A DNA stretch of 64,000 nucleotides from Bacillota bacterium (GCA_023402845.1 JAEYFP010000016.1:1-64000), one strand, 5' to 3'. Positions 16,509 to 25,589 are shown, counted from the stretch's first letter. Notes: generated by a model from the letters alone, not told the origin. Numbers and translations are program-made.

Positions 16509-16591
16509 AAAACCCGGAAAGGCAGAATGCGCTGCTGCCGCAAACGCTGTCTGTCACTCCGGGTTTTGCCGGTTATTCACCGTAACAATCC
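16509..16591 (-). promoter_or_regulatory. Second RAT antiterminator and terminator (licT-bglF)
   Basis: On the minus strand a ribonucleic antiterminator site (GGATTGTTACGGTGAATAAC and on to AAAACCC, 16561-16591) overlaps the first arm of a terminator, whose stem TCCGGGTTTT pairs (16509-16518 with 16558-16567) before a short T run. Binding of the LicT-type protein to the RAT would prevent the terminator and allow transcription into bglF. The match to the known RAT consensus start GGATTGTTAC is exact. Confidence 0.85.
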
Positions 16592-16611
16592 CTTTTCAGT
16601 TGTAAAATGGT

Positions 16612-17439
16612 TTATTGTCTTCCTGTGATTCTGGAAATATGTACCGTAAGATAAAGCATCTCATCCTCTGTGATCTTCTGCGGATATTTTGTTTCCATAT
16701 AGCTCTTGATCCGGCAGGCACATTTATATGCCTCCGGAAATTTTTCCGTAACGATCTCATAAAGGTCACTGCTGTCCGGCGGATAGTATACATTCCGTTC
16801 CGCCCTCTGCAAAAAATATTTCAAATGAGTGATAAAACGTTCATAAGAAAGCGAATTTTCATCGATTTCCGCCGTAAATGAATACCGGACAATATTCAAA
16901 ATATCCTTTATGATCTCAGGGGCTTCCATCGTATGGTGGATACTGCCGTCCAGTTCCGCATTGACAATGTGCAGTGCAAAAAATCCCGCTTCATCATCGG
17001 ATAACTCTACGTCCAAACGCTTTTTAATAATTGCAAGTGCATACTTCCCAATCTCATACTCTTTTGCATAATATTTTCTGATTTCCCACAGCAGGGCATT
17101 TTTGATTTCGATTCCTTCTCTTTTGCGTTGAACGGCAAACCCCAAATGATCGGTCAGGGTAATATAGATATTCCTGCAGAGACGCTTGCCGAGTACATCA
17201 GAGGCATGACTGATAATTTCATCAGCAACCTGAATCTGCTCATACGGCAGTTCCTCTACCAGCTGAATAAACTGTGCATTTGCCTCCTTTGACATAAAGA
17301 GCTTTTCCACTTTTGTTTCATCGATCGCATCTCCGACCTTTCGCCCGAAGCTGATGCCGCGGCCGGTAGCAATAATTTCATTTCCCTCACCGTCGGCAGA
17401 CCATACGGCATTATTATTTAAAATTTTCTTAATTCTCAT
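16612..17439 (-). CDS. licT: BglG/LicT-family transcription antiterminator
   Basis: A 275-residue antiterminator. The N-terminal RNA-binding CAT domain (about 1-55) begins MRIKKILNNNAVWS. Two PTS regulation domains follow, with conserved His in EIISHASD and TLTDHLGFA (PRD1) and in FALHIVNAEL and LTVHISRI (PRD2). An upstream in-frame start at 17547 would add 36 residues lacking family similarity. The ATG at 17439 has a GAAGGA ribosome site and gives the standard N-terminus. RAT/terminator elements occur both before and after the gene, so it should control its own operon in response to beta-glucosides. Confidence 0.95.
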   Translation of the reverse strand: MRIKKILNNNAVWSADGEGNEIIATGRGISFGRKVGDAIDETKVEKLFMSKEANAQFIQLVEELPYEQIQVADEIISHASDVLGKRLCRNIYITLTDHLGFAVQRKREGIEIKNALLWEIRKYYAKEYEIGKYALAIIKKRLDVELSDDEAGFFALHIVNAELDGSIHHTMEAPEIIKDILNIVRYSFTAEIDENSLSYERFITHLKYFLQRAERNVYYPPDSSDLYEIVTEKFPEAYKCACRIKSYMETKYPQKITEDEMLYLTVHISRITGRQ

Positions 17440-17593
17440 ATGCCGCTTCCTTCGTAAGGGTTCTATTATGAAATGGAAAGTGTCGTCGAAACTTTTCGCG
17501 CCGAGCACAGGCAGCATCGCTGCCATATACCTCGTGTGCGAGTGCACCTATTCTTTTATTTCACAGGAAATTCTTTTGGATTTCCCATCAAAT

Positions 17594-17683
17594 AAAAAAA
17601 CTGCATTATACCCATCACTCCAATAAATCAACACAATCTATCTTCATGAGCATAACCCAGTCTTGCCTGCTAAGTAACAATCC
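17594..17683 (-). promoter_or_regulatory. First RAT antiterminator and terminator (before licT)
   Basis: On the minus strand GGATTGTTACTTAGCAGGCA begins at 17683 and extends to 17657, matching the RAT consensus closely. Its 3' end overlaps the ACTGGGTTATG arm of a terminator whose second arm ends at 17600, followed by a run of seven T (17594-17600). The pairing has a 2-bp internal mismatch. This gives licT a self-controlling leader. Confidence 0.85.
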
Positions 17684-17706
17684 GGAAATATTAATCTTAC
17701 AACTAA

Positions 17707-17734
17707 TTTATAATTATTTTGGGCAGCTGTCAAT
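17707..17734 (-). promoter_or_regulatory. Promoter of the licT-bgl-pts operon
   Basis: On the minus strand TTGACA (17729-17734) and TATAAA (17707-17712) are separated by 16 bp and lie about 25 bp upstream of the first RAT. The -35 hexamer is a perfect consensus. No CcpA site was recognised with confidence. The rest of the 389-bp gap between licT and the flavoprotein gene shows nothing else. Confidence 0.7.
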
Positions 17735-17828
17735 AGCAATTATTTATTTCGTACATTCATACTAATTTTGAATGCTGTATTTTGTGAATATTGCTCAATA
17801 ACTTTCGCTGCCCATTGCCGATATTCTG

Positions 17829-18458
17829 TTATCGATCCTGCCGAATAAAATTCGTCATGATTTTTTCTTCATAAACAGGAAACTCCACACCGCTTTCTTT
17901 ACCTGCCTGAATGCACTTTATCAGCCACGCCATATTCTGGCCGAGCGTCCGCATCGTCTGCATGCCTTCTTCATCTCTGCGGACGTCCTCAGGAGTAAAT
18001 CCATGCACTTGATTCCAATACTGTGAGGAAACGACCGGCATATTTGAAATCGTAAAATACTTATTCAGACGGTCAAACGCGGCTGATGCGCCGCCTCTTC
18101 TGCACGATACAACTGCTGCTCCGGCCTTTCCCGCCATTCTCCTGCCGGCGCAATAAAACAGTCTGTCCAGAAATGCGCAGAGCTGACCGCTAGCACCCGC
18201 ATAATAAACAGGAGAACCGGCTACCATACCGGCGTAGTCATCAAGCTTATCAATCATTCGATTTACGGCATCGTCAAACACGCATTTTCCGGTATCAAAA
18301 CAGTGTCCGCAAGAAATACAGCCCGCAACCGGCTTCGTACCGATCCAGAACAATTCCGTTTCAACCCCATTCTTCTCAAGTGTCTTTCCCGCCTCCTGCA
18401 GTGCCGTAAAGGTACACCCCTTTTCATGCGGACTTCCGTTAATCAACAATACCTTCAT
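17829..18458 (-). CDS. NADPH-dependent FMN reductase/flavodoxin-fold protein
   Basis: A 209-residue flavodoxin-like oxidoreductase. The FMN phosphate-binding loop is LLINGSPHEKGCT near the N-terminus, a Cys-containing CISCGHCFDTGKC segment lies about residues 50-62, and GSPVYYAGASGQL binds the flavin ring. The cysteines resemble those of iron-sulfur flavoproteins or related NAD(P)H reductases in Clostridia. The GTG at 18467 is too close to the GGAG site, so the ATG at 18458 (8-nt spacing) is preferred. It is divergent from the iron alcohol dehydrogenase gene; the partner substrate is unknown. Confidence 0.88.
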   Translation of the reverse strand: MKVLLINGSPHEKGCTFTALQEAGKTLEKNGVETELFWIGTKPVAGCISCGHCFDTGKCVFDDAVNRMIDKLDDYAGMVAGSPVYYAGASGQLCAFLDRLFYCAGRRMAGKAGAAVVSCRRGGASAAFDRLNKYFTISNMPVVSSQYWNQVHGFTPEDVRRDEEGMQTMRTLGQNMAWLIKCIQAGKESGVEFPVYEEKIMTNFIRQDR

Positions 18459-18638
18459 TTTCTTCACTCCTTTCTGCTTCTTGAATAATTTCCCTTTATT
18501 AATAATCTTTCTTTTGCTATACTTGATCTATGATTTGAATCAGTTAATGATACCACTTACCGGTATAGAATTCAAATTGTTCAGTCACTTTAAGAAACAC
18601 TTATTTTATTTCATTCCATGGGAAAAGGGAGGTACTTT

Positions 18639-19814
18639 ATGGATAATTTTACATTTTACAGTCCGACTTATTTTGTTTTCGGCAAAGACGAAGAGAACAA
18701 TACCGGAAACTATGTGAAGCGCTTTGGCGGAAGCCGGGTGCTGCTCCATTACGGAGGCGGCTCTGTTGTTCGCTCCGGCCTGCTGGATCGCGTTAAGCGG
18801 TCTCTGGAAGCCGAGGGGATCAGCTTCGTGGAGCTTGGCGGTGTAAAACCGAATCCAAGAAGCGGCCTTGTATATGAAGGAATTCATCTTTGCAGAACAG
18901 AACAGGTCGATTTTGTGCTCGCCGTAGGCGGCGGCTCCGCGATCGATTCTGCAAAGGCCATTGCGGCAGGCGTTCTGCATGACGGTGATTTCTGGGATTT
19001 CTATCAGGGAACGCTCGTGGAAAAAGCACTTCCGCTTGGTACGATTCTCACAATTTCAGCTGCGGGCAGCGAAGGTTCCCCCGACAGCGTCATCACGCTT
19101 GAGGACGGTATGTTTAAAAGAGGGGCGACCGGCGAAGCGCTGCGTCCCAAGTTTTCCATTCTAAATCCGGATCTGCAGAAAACACTGCCCGCCTATCAGA
19201 CAGCCTGCGGCATCACGGATATTCTTGCACACCTGTATGAACGATACTGCACCAATACAAAGGAAGTCGAAGTGACAGACAGGATGATTGAAGGGCTGAT
19301 GCTGACGATGATCCATGAGGGACCCCGGGTGATTGCAGATTCTGATAATTATGAGGCCAGAGCAAATATCACCTGGGCGGGTATGATGGCCCACAACAAT
19401 TCCTGCGGCGTCGGACGCACCCAGGACTGGGCAAGCCACCAGATCGAGCATGAATTATCCGCACAATATGACTGTGCGCATGGCGCCGGACTCGCTGTTA
19501 CGATGCCCGCTGTTATGTACTACAATAAGAAGCATGATATCATGCGGTTTGCGCAGCTTGCGTCCCGCGTCTGGGGCATTCAGATGGATTTTAATGATCC
19601 GGAAAGCACTGCGGAGAAAGGTATCAAAGCCTTTCAAAGCTTTTTAAAGGAAATCGGAATGCCCTTAAGCTTTTCGGAGCTTGGCGCCAAAGAAGAGGAT
19701 ATTGAAAAAATGGCGCACTCTGCCTGCTACGGCGACGGCGGTGATGGTACAGTCGGCGGCTTCGTAGCTCTGACAGAAACAGATGTCATCAATATTTATC
19801 GGTTAATGCTCTAA
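18639..19814 (+). CDS. Iron-containing alcohol dehydrogenase (butanol dehydrogenase-like)
   Basis: A 391-residue group III alcohol dehydrogenase. It starts MDNFTFYSPTYFVFGK, typical of the YqhD/Bdh branch, and has the dinucleotide motif AVGGGSAIDSAKAIA. Metal ligands are visible in ITDILAHLYERY and in HQIEHELSAQYDCAHGAGL. A GGGAGG ribosome site 6 nt before 18639 selects this start over an in-frame ATG at 18618. It probably reduces an aldehyde to an alcohol with NAD(P)H. It is monocistronic and divergent from the flavoprotein gene. Confidence 0.93.
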   Translation: MDNFTFYSPTYFVFGKDEENNTGNYVKRFGGSRVLLHYGGGSVVRSGLLDRVKRSLEAEGISFVELGGVKPNPRSGLVYEGIHLCRTEQVDFVLAVGGGSAIDSAKAIAAGVLHDGDFWDFYQGTLVEKALPLGTILTISAAGSEGSPDSVITLEDGMFKRGATGEALRPKFSILNPDLQKTLPAYQTACGITDILAHLYERYCTNTKEVEVTDRMIEGLMLTMIHEGPRVIADSDNYEARANITWAGMMAHNNSCGVGRTQDWASHQIEHELSAQYDCAHGAGLAVTMPAVMYYNKKHDIMRFAQLASRVWGIQMDFNDPESTAEKGIKAFQSFLKEIGMPLSFSELGAKEEDIEKMAHSACYGDGGDGTVGGFVALTETDVINIYRLML

Positions 19815-19824
19815 CTCCATCATT

Positions 19825-20070
19825 TTATTTTATGAGCATCTGTGCTCCCAAAACAGCCAGCACGCCTGTCAAAACGCTTGTCAGAACATAGGCCAGTGCA
19901 ACGGCGGATCTGCCATTTTGCAGCAGATCCGCCGTTTCATAGGCAAAGGTTGAAAACGTCGTAAATCCGCCGCAGATCCCGACCTTCAAAATCAGAAGAA
20001 GCTGCGGATTGATGGATTTATTTTTTGCGGCAAATGCCGTAATAATCCCGACCAAAAGACAATTTAACAT
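19825..20070 (-). pseudogene. crcB: Truncated CrcB/Fluc fluoride channel (N-terminus lost)
   Basis: Only 81 residues remain of a family that is usually about 115-130. The central GICGGFTTFSTFAYE motif, which contains the channel's TM3 break and phenylalanine box, and the last two membrane helices are intact. The first helix and loop are missing: the ORF begins in what would be TM2 (MLNCLLVGIITA). Its start overlaps the end of the oxidoreductase gene by 7 bp, so the 5' part was probably lost when the two were joined. Function as a channel is doubtful; it could still be translated by coupling. Confidence 0.8.
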
Positions 20071-21029
20071 AAATCTTTCCTCGCCTCCGCCAAAACCCGC
20101 ATTACAATCCGGCTTTCCTCCAGCGTCTTTTCCGCAAACGTCAGATCCTGTTCTCTGACCACTCTCTCGAATTCCACAAATTCATAGTACATCCTGTGGC
20201 GTTCTTTATTTAACGAAAACGTTTCTTTCTCCTGACCATTCAGCAAAACCTCGAAGCAATCACAGGTGTTGGTCGGCGTCGGCATATGGATGCAGCCCGC
20301 ATCTCCCTGAATATTGGTACAGACCGGAGCTTCACAATCCTTAGCGCCGATCAGAACACATTGAAACGTATCATACGAAAGTATCAGAATACCGGATACA
20401 TCAACGCCTCGCTCTATGTTTGGATAATAACGAACCTGAATCGGCTCTCCGAACAGATCCGTCACTACATGAATGTTATAGACATTCAAATCCATCAGTG
20501 CCCCGCCTGCACATGCCGGATCAAAGCAAGGCTTCACAATCCCTTTTTTAAAATCATCATAGCGGCCGGAATACTGAGAAAAATTGCATTCCACGATTCG
20601 CACTTTACCGAGCCTTTTCACCTGTTCCTTTATTTTCAAATAATTCGGCAAATAAAGCGTCGTGATCGCCTCCAGAAGCAGAAGTCCTTCCTCAGAAGCA
20701 ATTCTGCACAGATCCTCAAAGTCATCAAGCTCCACGGTAAACGGCTTTTCGCAGATCACATGCTTGCCTCTGAGCAGTGCTTTTTTTGCAAATTCATAAT
20801 GAAGCTCGTTTGTCACTGCCACATAAACCGTATCAATCTTCTCGTCTGCAAGCATCTCCTCATAATCCGTATAATAGCTGTGAATTCCATGCTCTGCACA
20901 AAGCTTTGTCAGTCGATCTTCCCTATTATCCCGCGCATAAATCGCCTGCAGAGTGATGCCGTCCACTTCATGAATAAAGGACAGCAAATGCTGTACGATT
21001 AAACCCGCGCCCGCAATTCCAATTTTCAT
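20064..21029 (-). CDS. Gfo/Idh/MocA family oxidoreductase
   Basis: A 321-residue NAD(P)-dependent oxidoreductase. The N-terminal Rossmann motif is KIGIAGAGLI and the signature catalytic-lysine motif EKP is in KHVICEKPFTVE (about residue 95). The C-terminal alpha/beta domain is of family length. Such enzymes act on sugars, inositols or bile pigments; the substrate here is unknown. Its 3' end runs into the truncated crcB, and a 54-bp palindrome lies 31 bp upstream of its start, a likely operator or element end. Confidence 0.93.
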   Translation of the reverse strand: MKIGIAGAGLIVQHLLSFIHEVDGITLQAIYARDNREDRLTKLCAEHGIHSYYTDYEEMLADEKIDTVYVAVTNELHYEFAKKALLRGKHVICEKPFTVELDDFEDLCRIASEEGLLLLEAITTLYLPNYLKIKEQVKRLGKVRIVECNFSQYSGRYDDFKKGIVKPCFDPACAGGALMDLNVYNIHVVTDLFGEPIQVRYYPNIERGVDVSGILILSYDTFQCVLIGAKDCEAPVCTNIQGDAGCIHMPTPTNTCDCFEVLLNGQEKETFSLNKERHRMYYEFVEFERVVREQDLTFAEKTLEESRIVMRVLAEARKDLC

Positions 21030-21059
21030 TTTTCTTCTCCTTTTTTCTTCTCTTTGTTG

Positions 21060-21113
21060 CTTGATGTATACAATCTTATTTTATCATGATAAAATAAGAT
21101 TGTATACATCAAG
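21060..21113. repeat. Perfect 54-bp palindrome
   Basis: Positions 21060-21086 and 21087-21113 are exact reverse complements with no loop. The arms contain GATGTATACAATC and its mirror, each with a GTATAC core like GntR-family operators (TNGTATACNA). It lies upstream of the Gfo/Idh/MocA gene. It could be a double operator, or two terminal repeats of a mobile element brought together. Confidence 0.85.
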
Positions 21114-21144
21114 AAGTTTTTATGAGCCCATGAAAATACCATAT

Positions 21145-21187
21145 TAAAAAAGACGTTGATCTATTGAAAATCAACGCCTTTTTTAAT
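21145..21187 (-). terminator. Terminator of the MBL gene
   Basis: On the minus strand AAAAAGGCGTTGAT and ATCAACGTCTTTTTT form a stem with one G-U pair around a 9-nt loop, flanked by A and T runs. It lies about 26 bp beyond the stop of the metallo-hydrolase gene. Confidence 0.85.
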
Positions 21188-21212
21188 ATGCCCTTGACAA
21201 AGGTTACCATTT

Positions 21213-22076
21213 TTATTTTTCGCTTATATCGCCATTCATGCATGAAACCTGCACATGTCCGAATACTGCCACTATCTTCGGCCTTCCGTCAGACGAAAGA
21301 CTGTCCGAAACCTGTAAATAGGTGGCTGTGCCCTTTCTTAACTCCTTCAGACACTCTAATAAATCAGGCAGTACATTCTCAGCCAACGGAGAGCCAAAAC
21401 CTCTGAAGTCATGGTGAGAGTTATATACCTCAGCATAGCACTCCCGCTTGTCATAAATGCGTCCGAGAGCCTCTTCCGCGCGCATTGCGGCTTGTTCGGT
21501 GCTCTCTCCCGCCTCTCTTTGAAGCAGAAAGTTACGATTGCATGCATCCCCCGCGAAAAGAATACCGCTTTTATTATCGATAGCGACACATTCTCCGGGT
21601 GTATGTCCCGGACAGTGAAAAAGCTGCACACTCCGCCCTCCTAAATCAAAGATTTGACCGTCCGTAAGCTCCTTCACAAAAGGTTTCTTCTCCCACTCTA
21701 AAATATCCCTTTTCTCATCATAAGAATAGTTTTTATCCTCCCTGTCCCGAATGAGCTTTGCGTAACTTTTGCGGAATTCAAGGCTGGGGCCCGTGTCCTT
21801 GTTTTCCCAATTCATGTCGTTTATATGTATCCACACTTCTTCAAAAAAGCCTGCCCCGCCGATATGATCTCCGTGATTATGTGTCAGCACTACATCGTAG
21901 GGCTTATTTGTAATCCGATTTTCTATGACCCAACGCAGATCCCCGATTCCGGTTCCCGTGTCAAGCACGAGTGCACGTTTTTCTCCTACAATAACAAATA
22001 CGGAAACACAGTCAAATTCATCTATTTCAAAAACGCCTTCGGCAAACTCATAAAAGGGTAATGACCTGCTTTTCAT
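21213..22076 (-). CDS. MBL-fold metallo-hydrolase
   Basis: A 287-residue metallo-beta-lactamase-fold protein with the metal motif THNHGDHIGG, a further ligand His in FHCPGHTPGECV, and GILFAGDACNRN carrying the bridging Asp. Members include glyoxalase II and many uncharacterised hydrolases. It lies 26 bp after the ABC permease gene with an AGGAGGAATTACG ribosome region, so it belongs to the sugar ABC operon. The final ~30 residues (KIVAVFGHVQVS) look like an added small domain. Substrate unknown. Confidence 0.9.
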   Translation of the reverse strand: MKSRSLPFYEFAEGVFEIDEFDCVSVFVIVGEKRALVLDTGTGIGDLRWVIENRITNKPYDVVLTHNHGDHIGGAGFFEEVWIHINDMNWENKDTGPSLEFRKSYAKLIRDREDKNYSYDEKRDILEWEKKPFVKELTDGQIFDLGGRSVQLFHCPGHTPGECVAIDNKSGILFAGDACNRNFLLQREAGESTEQAAMRAEEALGRIYDKRECYAEVYNSHHDFRGFGSPLAENVLPDLLECLKELRKGTATYLQVSDSLSSDGRPKIVAVFGHVQVSCMNGDISEK

Positions 22077-22102
22077 CGTAATTCCTCCTGTTACACTTAT
22101 CT

Positions 22103-23068
22103 TTATTTAGCCCGTTTCCCTTTGCCCTGATAGCAATCAATCGCCACCGCAATTAAAAGAATTAATCCTTTAACCACACTTTGAAAATTAGAATTCACTC
22201 CCATCAGTACTAATCCGTTGTCAAGAATTCCAAGGATAATAACACCCACAACAACACCGCTTATTTTCCCCTCACCGCCCTGTATACTGATGCCGCCCAA
22301 ACAAGCCGCTGTCATACAGTCAAAAGGATAACTAGAACCGGCACCCGGCTGTGAAGCATTTGTCCTGCCTACCATAATAAGCGCTGCGATACTGGCTGTA
22401 AAGCTTGCAAACGTATAAACAAATATTGTAAGACGATCCACATTGATGCCTGCCAGTCTGGAAGCCTCCTTATTACCCCCCAGTGCATAAATATATCTTC
22501 CCAGATATGTCTTATTCATCACTATCCAACCAAAAATGATAAATAGAATAAAGATAATAACCGGAATTGGAATGACACCTACATACCCCTGTCCGATTCC
22601 CACAAAGCTCTCAGGCATACCCGTAATTGGATAGCCACCAGTGATAAGATAGGCTGCACCCTGCAAAATAAGCATCATTGACAATGTGACAATAATTGGC
22701 GCTATATTCAACTTAATGGCCACAATTCCATTAATTACCCCAAACAAGCATCCTAGTGCCACCGACAACACCACTGCCAGAAAAATATTCATATTCAGAT
22801 TCACCATAAGATAGCCAAGTGTCATACCAACTACGGCCATCTGTCCACCCACTGATAAATCCATACCGCCGCCTATCATAACGAAAGTTACGCCGATAAC
22901 GACAATGCCAAACATGGATACCTGCCGCAAAATATTTATAACATTTTTGGATGATAAAAAGTTCGGCGCAGCAATAGCAAAAAAGATAAATACCGCCGCA
23001 AGAAATATGTAAATGCCATATTTTTTATAATAGTCCACCCATGTTTTTTTAGTTTGAGTTTGTTCCAT
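22103..23068 (-). CDS. Ribose-type sugar ABC transporter permease (RbsC-like)
   Basis: A 321-residue membrane protein of the RbsC/AraH family with about eight to ten hydrophobic helices. Typical motifs are GGMDLSVGGQMAVVGM, the GYPITGMPESF loop and the cytoplasmic coupling segment ALGGNKEASRLAGINV. It begins inside the last 20 bp of the ATPase gene, with GGAGGAAAAGAAC as ribosome site. It should form the membrane pore with the adjoining ATPase and binding protein. The transported sugar is not evident. Confidence 0.94.
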   Translation of the reverse strand: MEQTQTKKTWVDYYKKYGIYIFLAAVFIFFAIAAPNFLSSKNVINILRQVSMFGIVVIGVTFVMIGGGMDLSVGGQMAVVGMTLGYLMVNLNMNIFLAVVLSVALGCLFGVINGIVAIKLNIAPIIVTLSMMLILQGAAYLITGGYPITGMPESFVGIGQGYVGVIPIPVIIFILFIIFGWIVMNKTYLGRYIYALGGNKEASRLAGINVDRLTIFVYTFASFTASIAALIMVGRTNASQPGAGSSYPFDCMTAACLGGISIQGGEGKISGVVVGVIILGILDNGLVLMGVNSNFQSVVKGLILLIAVAIDCYQGKGKRAK

Positions 23069-24554
23069 GTTCTTTTCCTCCAGACGCTAAATCGAGAATA
23101 TAATTCTGCTCAAATTCTTCTTTTTTTACTTCTCCGGTCTTTCTTCCTTCGTAGATGACCGCAATCCGATCCGACATTCCCAAAAGCTCCGGCATATCGG
23201 AAGATACCATTATGATGGAATTTCCTTTTTCTGCTAGTTCATTCATAAGCTTATAAATTTCCTGCTTGGCTCCTACGTCAATTCCTCTTGTTGGTTCATC
23301 GAAAATAATGATTCTGCAGTTGGTTGCCAGTGTCTTGGCAATTACAACCTTTTGCTGGTTACCGCCGCTCAAATTCATTACTTTTTGCTCTAAGGAGGGT
23401 GTCTTAATGTCAAACTTTTCCCGGTATTCCTGTGCAACCGCCTGCTCTTTTACTTTATTTACAAAGAATCCATTTGAAAAGCTCTTTAAATTATTAATAA
23501 CTGTATTCCATCGGATAGACATACGAAGGAATATACCCTGTGCCTTTCGGTCCTCCGGAATATACCCGATTCCCAGCTCAATAGCATCCTTACACGACTT
23601 AATATGTACTTCTTTTCCATCAAGAAAAATCTTTCCTGATTCCACCGGATTAGCCCCGTATATGACACGCATAAGTTCTGTACGTCCTGCTCCTACCAGC
23701 CCTGCAAATCCCAATATTTCTCCCTTGCGCAGGGAAAAAGAAATATCCTCATTTCCATTTCCGTACAGATGCTCAACACGCAGTACCTCTTCTCCTACCT
23801 GTGTTTTCCGGAGCGGGTAACTTTCCTTTAATTCTCTGCCTGCCATCATACCGATCAGTTTTTTCCTGTCGATATCCTCAATATTCTCTGTACCTACATA
23901 GCAGCCATCACGCATTACCGTTACTCTGTCTGCAATTTCAAACAACTCCTCCAGCCTGTGAGAAATATAAATAACGGTCACGCCTTTTTTCTTTAAATCT
24001 TTGACGATTCCAAAAAGAATATCTACTTCACTCACTGTAAGCGGTGCAGTAGGCTCATCCATAATAAGAATCTTCACTTCCCTGCTCACTGCTTTTGCAA
24101 TCTCTACAATCTGCTGACATGCCGGAGAGAGATTTCTTACAGGAGCGGAAACATCTATATCAACATTCATCTGTGCAAAAATGTCCTTTGCACGCCGCTC
24201 TCTCTCTTTCATATTCACAAACGCCCCTTTAGAGGTTTTTTCACCCAAAAAGACATTTTCGGCCGCACTGATACCCGGAACGAGAGTGAACTCCTGATAA
24301 ATCACCTCGATTCCCTGCTCCTTAGAAAGCTTGGGGTTCATAGAAGAAAAATCCTTTCCATTTATGACGATAGTACCACTGTCGGGCACAATTGCTCCCG
24401 ACAGTGTTTTAATTAAAGTGGATTTTCCCGCTCCATTCTCGCCGATTAAAGCATGAACTTCGCCTTCCCTTACATCGAAGGACAGATGGTCGATGGCTAC
24501 TACACCAGGATACGTTTTAACAATATCTTTTACACGTAATATCGTATTCGACAT
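23049..24554 (-). CDS. Sugar ABC transporter ATP-binding protein (RbsA-like)
   Basis: A 501-residue tandem ABC ATPase. The first domain has Walker A GENGAGKST, a variant signature (LSPACQQIVEIAKAV) and Walker B ILIMDEPTAPL. The second has the variant P-loop GLVGAGRTEL and signature LSGGNQQKV with IIFDEPTRGIDVGA, as is usual for this family. It energises uptake with the RbsC-like permease 22103-23068. It is 15 bp after the binding-protein gene and overlaps the permease gene. Confidence 0.95.
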   Translation of the reverse strand: MSNTILRVKDIVKTYPGVVAIDHLSFDVREGEVHALIGENGAGKSTLIKTLSGAIVPDSGTIVINGKDFSSMNPKLSKEQGIEVIYQEFTLVPGISAAENVFLGEKTSKGAFVNMKERERRAKDIFAQMNVDIDVSAPVRNLSPACQQIVEIAKAVSREVKILIMDEPTAPLTVSEVDILFGIVKDLKKKGVTVIYISHRLEELFEIADRVTVMRDGCYVGTENIEDIDRKKLIGMMAGRELKESYPLRKTQVGEEVLRVEHLYGNGNEDISFSLRKGEILGFAGLVGAGRTELMRVIYGANPVESGKIFLDGKEVHIKSCKDAIELGIGYIPEDRKAQGIFLRMSIRWNTVINNLKSFSNGFFVNKVKEQAVAQEYREKFDIKTPSLEQKVMNLSGGNQQKVVIAKTLATNCRIIIFDEPTRGIDVGAKQEIYKLMNELAEKGNSIIMVSSDMPELLGMSDRIAVIYEGRKTGEVKKEEFEQNYILDLASGGKEHGTNSN

Positions 24555-24569
24555 TATATCTCTTCCTCT

Positions 24570-25589
24570 CTACTGAGCTGTAATAAACTCTGACACGTTT
24601 TCGCCTGTCACCTTTGTTGTCTCAAAGGCAATCATATCCGGAAATTTTTCCCCGTTCAAAACACGTTCTGAATACTCAATCATAGCGGGAGCAATGGCTG
24701 CAAAAACAACCGTACCTCTCATTACATCACCATTTGCAATTCCCGCCAGTGCCTGTTCCGTACCATCACACGCAAATATTCCGAATTTCTCACTGTTTAA
24801 ACCTGCAGCCTTTACTGCTTCCATTGCTTCTACAGCAGCCGCATCACCATAACATACGATGGTGTTCAACTCAGGATATTTCTGAAGCATGGTTTCTGTG
24901 GTAGAAGTTCCTGCACCTACAACATCCTTACCGATATCCACAGCCTCGAGTATCGTTGCATCAGGAGCGTTTTCTTTAATCGCATCCTGAATACCCTGTC
25001 CTCTTTTCTGCATATCCTCGTTTTGGAATGTAGTGTAAACTACAACCTGTCCCTTGCCGTCAAGCTGGGAATTAATCCATTCTGAAGCCATTTCTCCGAT
25101 TTCAACACCAATTCCATGCTGGTCTGTATTGAGGCATACATCGTACACTTCTGTCTGAACACCGCATTCCATAACCTTCACTCCCTCTTCCTGTGCGGCA
25201 CGAAGCGCATCATCACAGGAAGTATCCGAGATCATTGCAATAATTACATCGCACTGACTGGTCACCATGTTTTCTATAGAAGAAACTGCAGCAGCGGAAT
25301 CATTATCAAAGCTTACAGCCACATAATCCCACCCCTTAGCTTCACATTCTTCCTTTAGTCCGTTATCAATACCAATAAAAAACTCTGTCTGCAGAGTGGG
25401 GGCCAAAAAGCCAATTTTTACGTCCGTGAGCCCCTCCGTACTATCCGCAAGTTCTTCTTTAATTTCTTCTGTCTTCTCTTCTGCTGCCTGCTCAGGCGTA
25501 CTCTGTGCCGCCGCGCTGCCGCATCCTGCCAGCATGGTTGCAATCATAGCTACACTCAACATTACACTTAATAATTTTTTTTTCATAGT
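24570..25589 (-). CDS. Sugar ABC transporter substrate-binding lipoprotein (RbsB-like)
   Basis: A 339-residue periplasmic-binding-type protein (peripla_BP_4). The signal peptide KKKLLSVMLSVAMIATM ends in lipobox LAGC, so it should be membrane-anchored outside the cell. An acidic linker follows, then the ribose-binding fold starting at VKIGFLAPTLQTEF. The GGAGGAACT ribosome site selects the ATG at 25589 over an upstream in-frame codon at 25667. It is the first gene after the predicted two-component-regulated promoter and the likely sensor-relevant ligand receptor for the cluster. Confidence 0.95.
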   Translation of the reverse strand, partial: TMKKKLLSVMLSVAMIATMLAGCGSAAAQSTPEQAAEEKTEEIKEELADSTEGLTDVKIGFLAPTLQTEFFIGIDNGLKEECEAKGWDYVAVSFDNDSAAAVSSIENMVTSQCDVIIAMISDTSCDDALRAAQEEGVKVMECGVQTEVYDVCLNTDQHGIGVEIGEMASEWINSQLDGKGQVVVYTTFQNEDMQKRGQGIQDAIKENAPDATILEAVDIGKDVVGAGTSTTETMLQKYPELNTIVCYGDAAAVEAMEAVKAAGLNSEKFGIFACDGTEQALAGIANGDVMRGTVVFAAIAPAMIEYSERVLNGEKFPDMIAFETTKVTGENVSEFITAQ

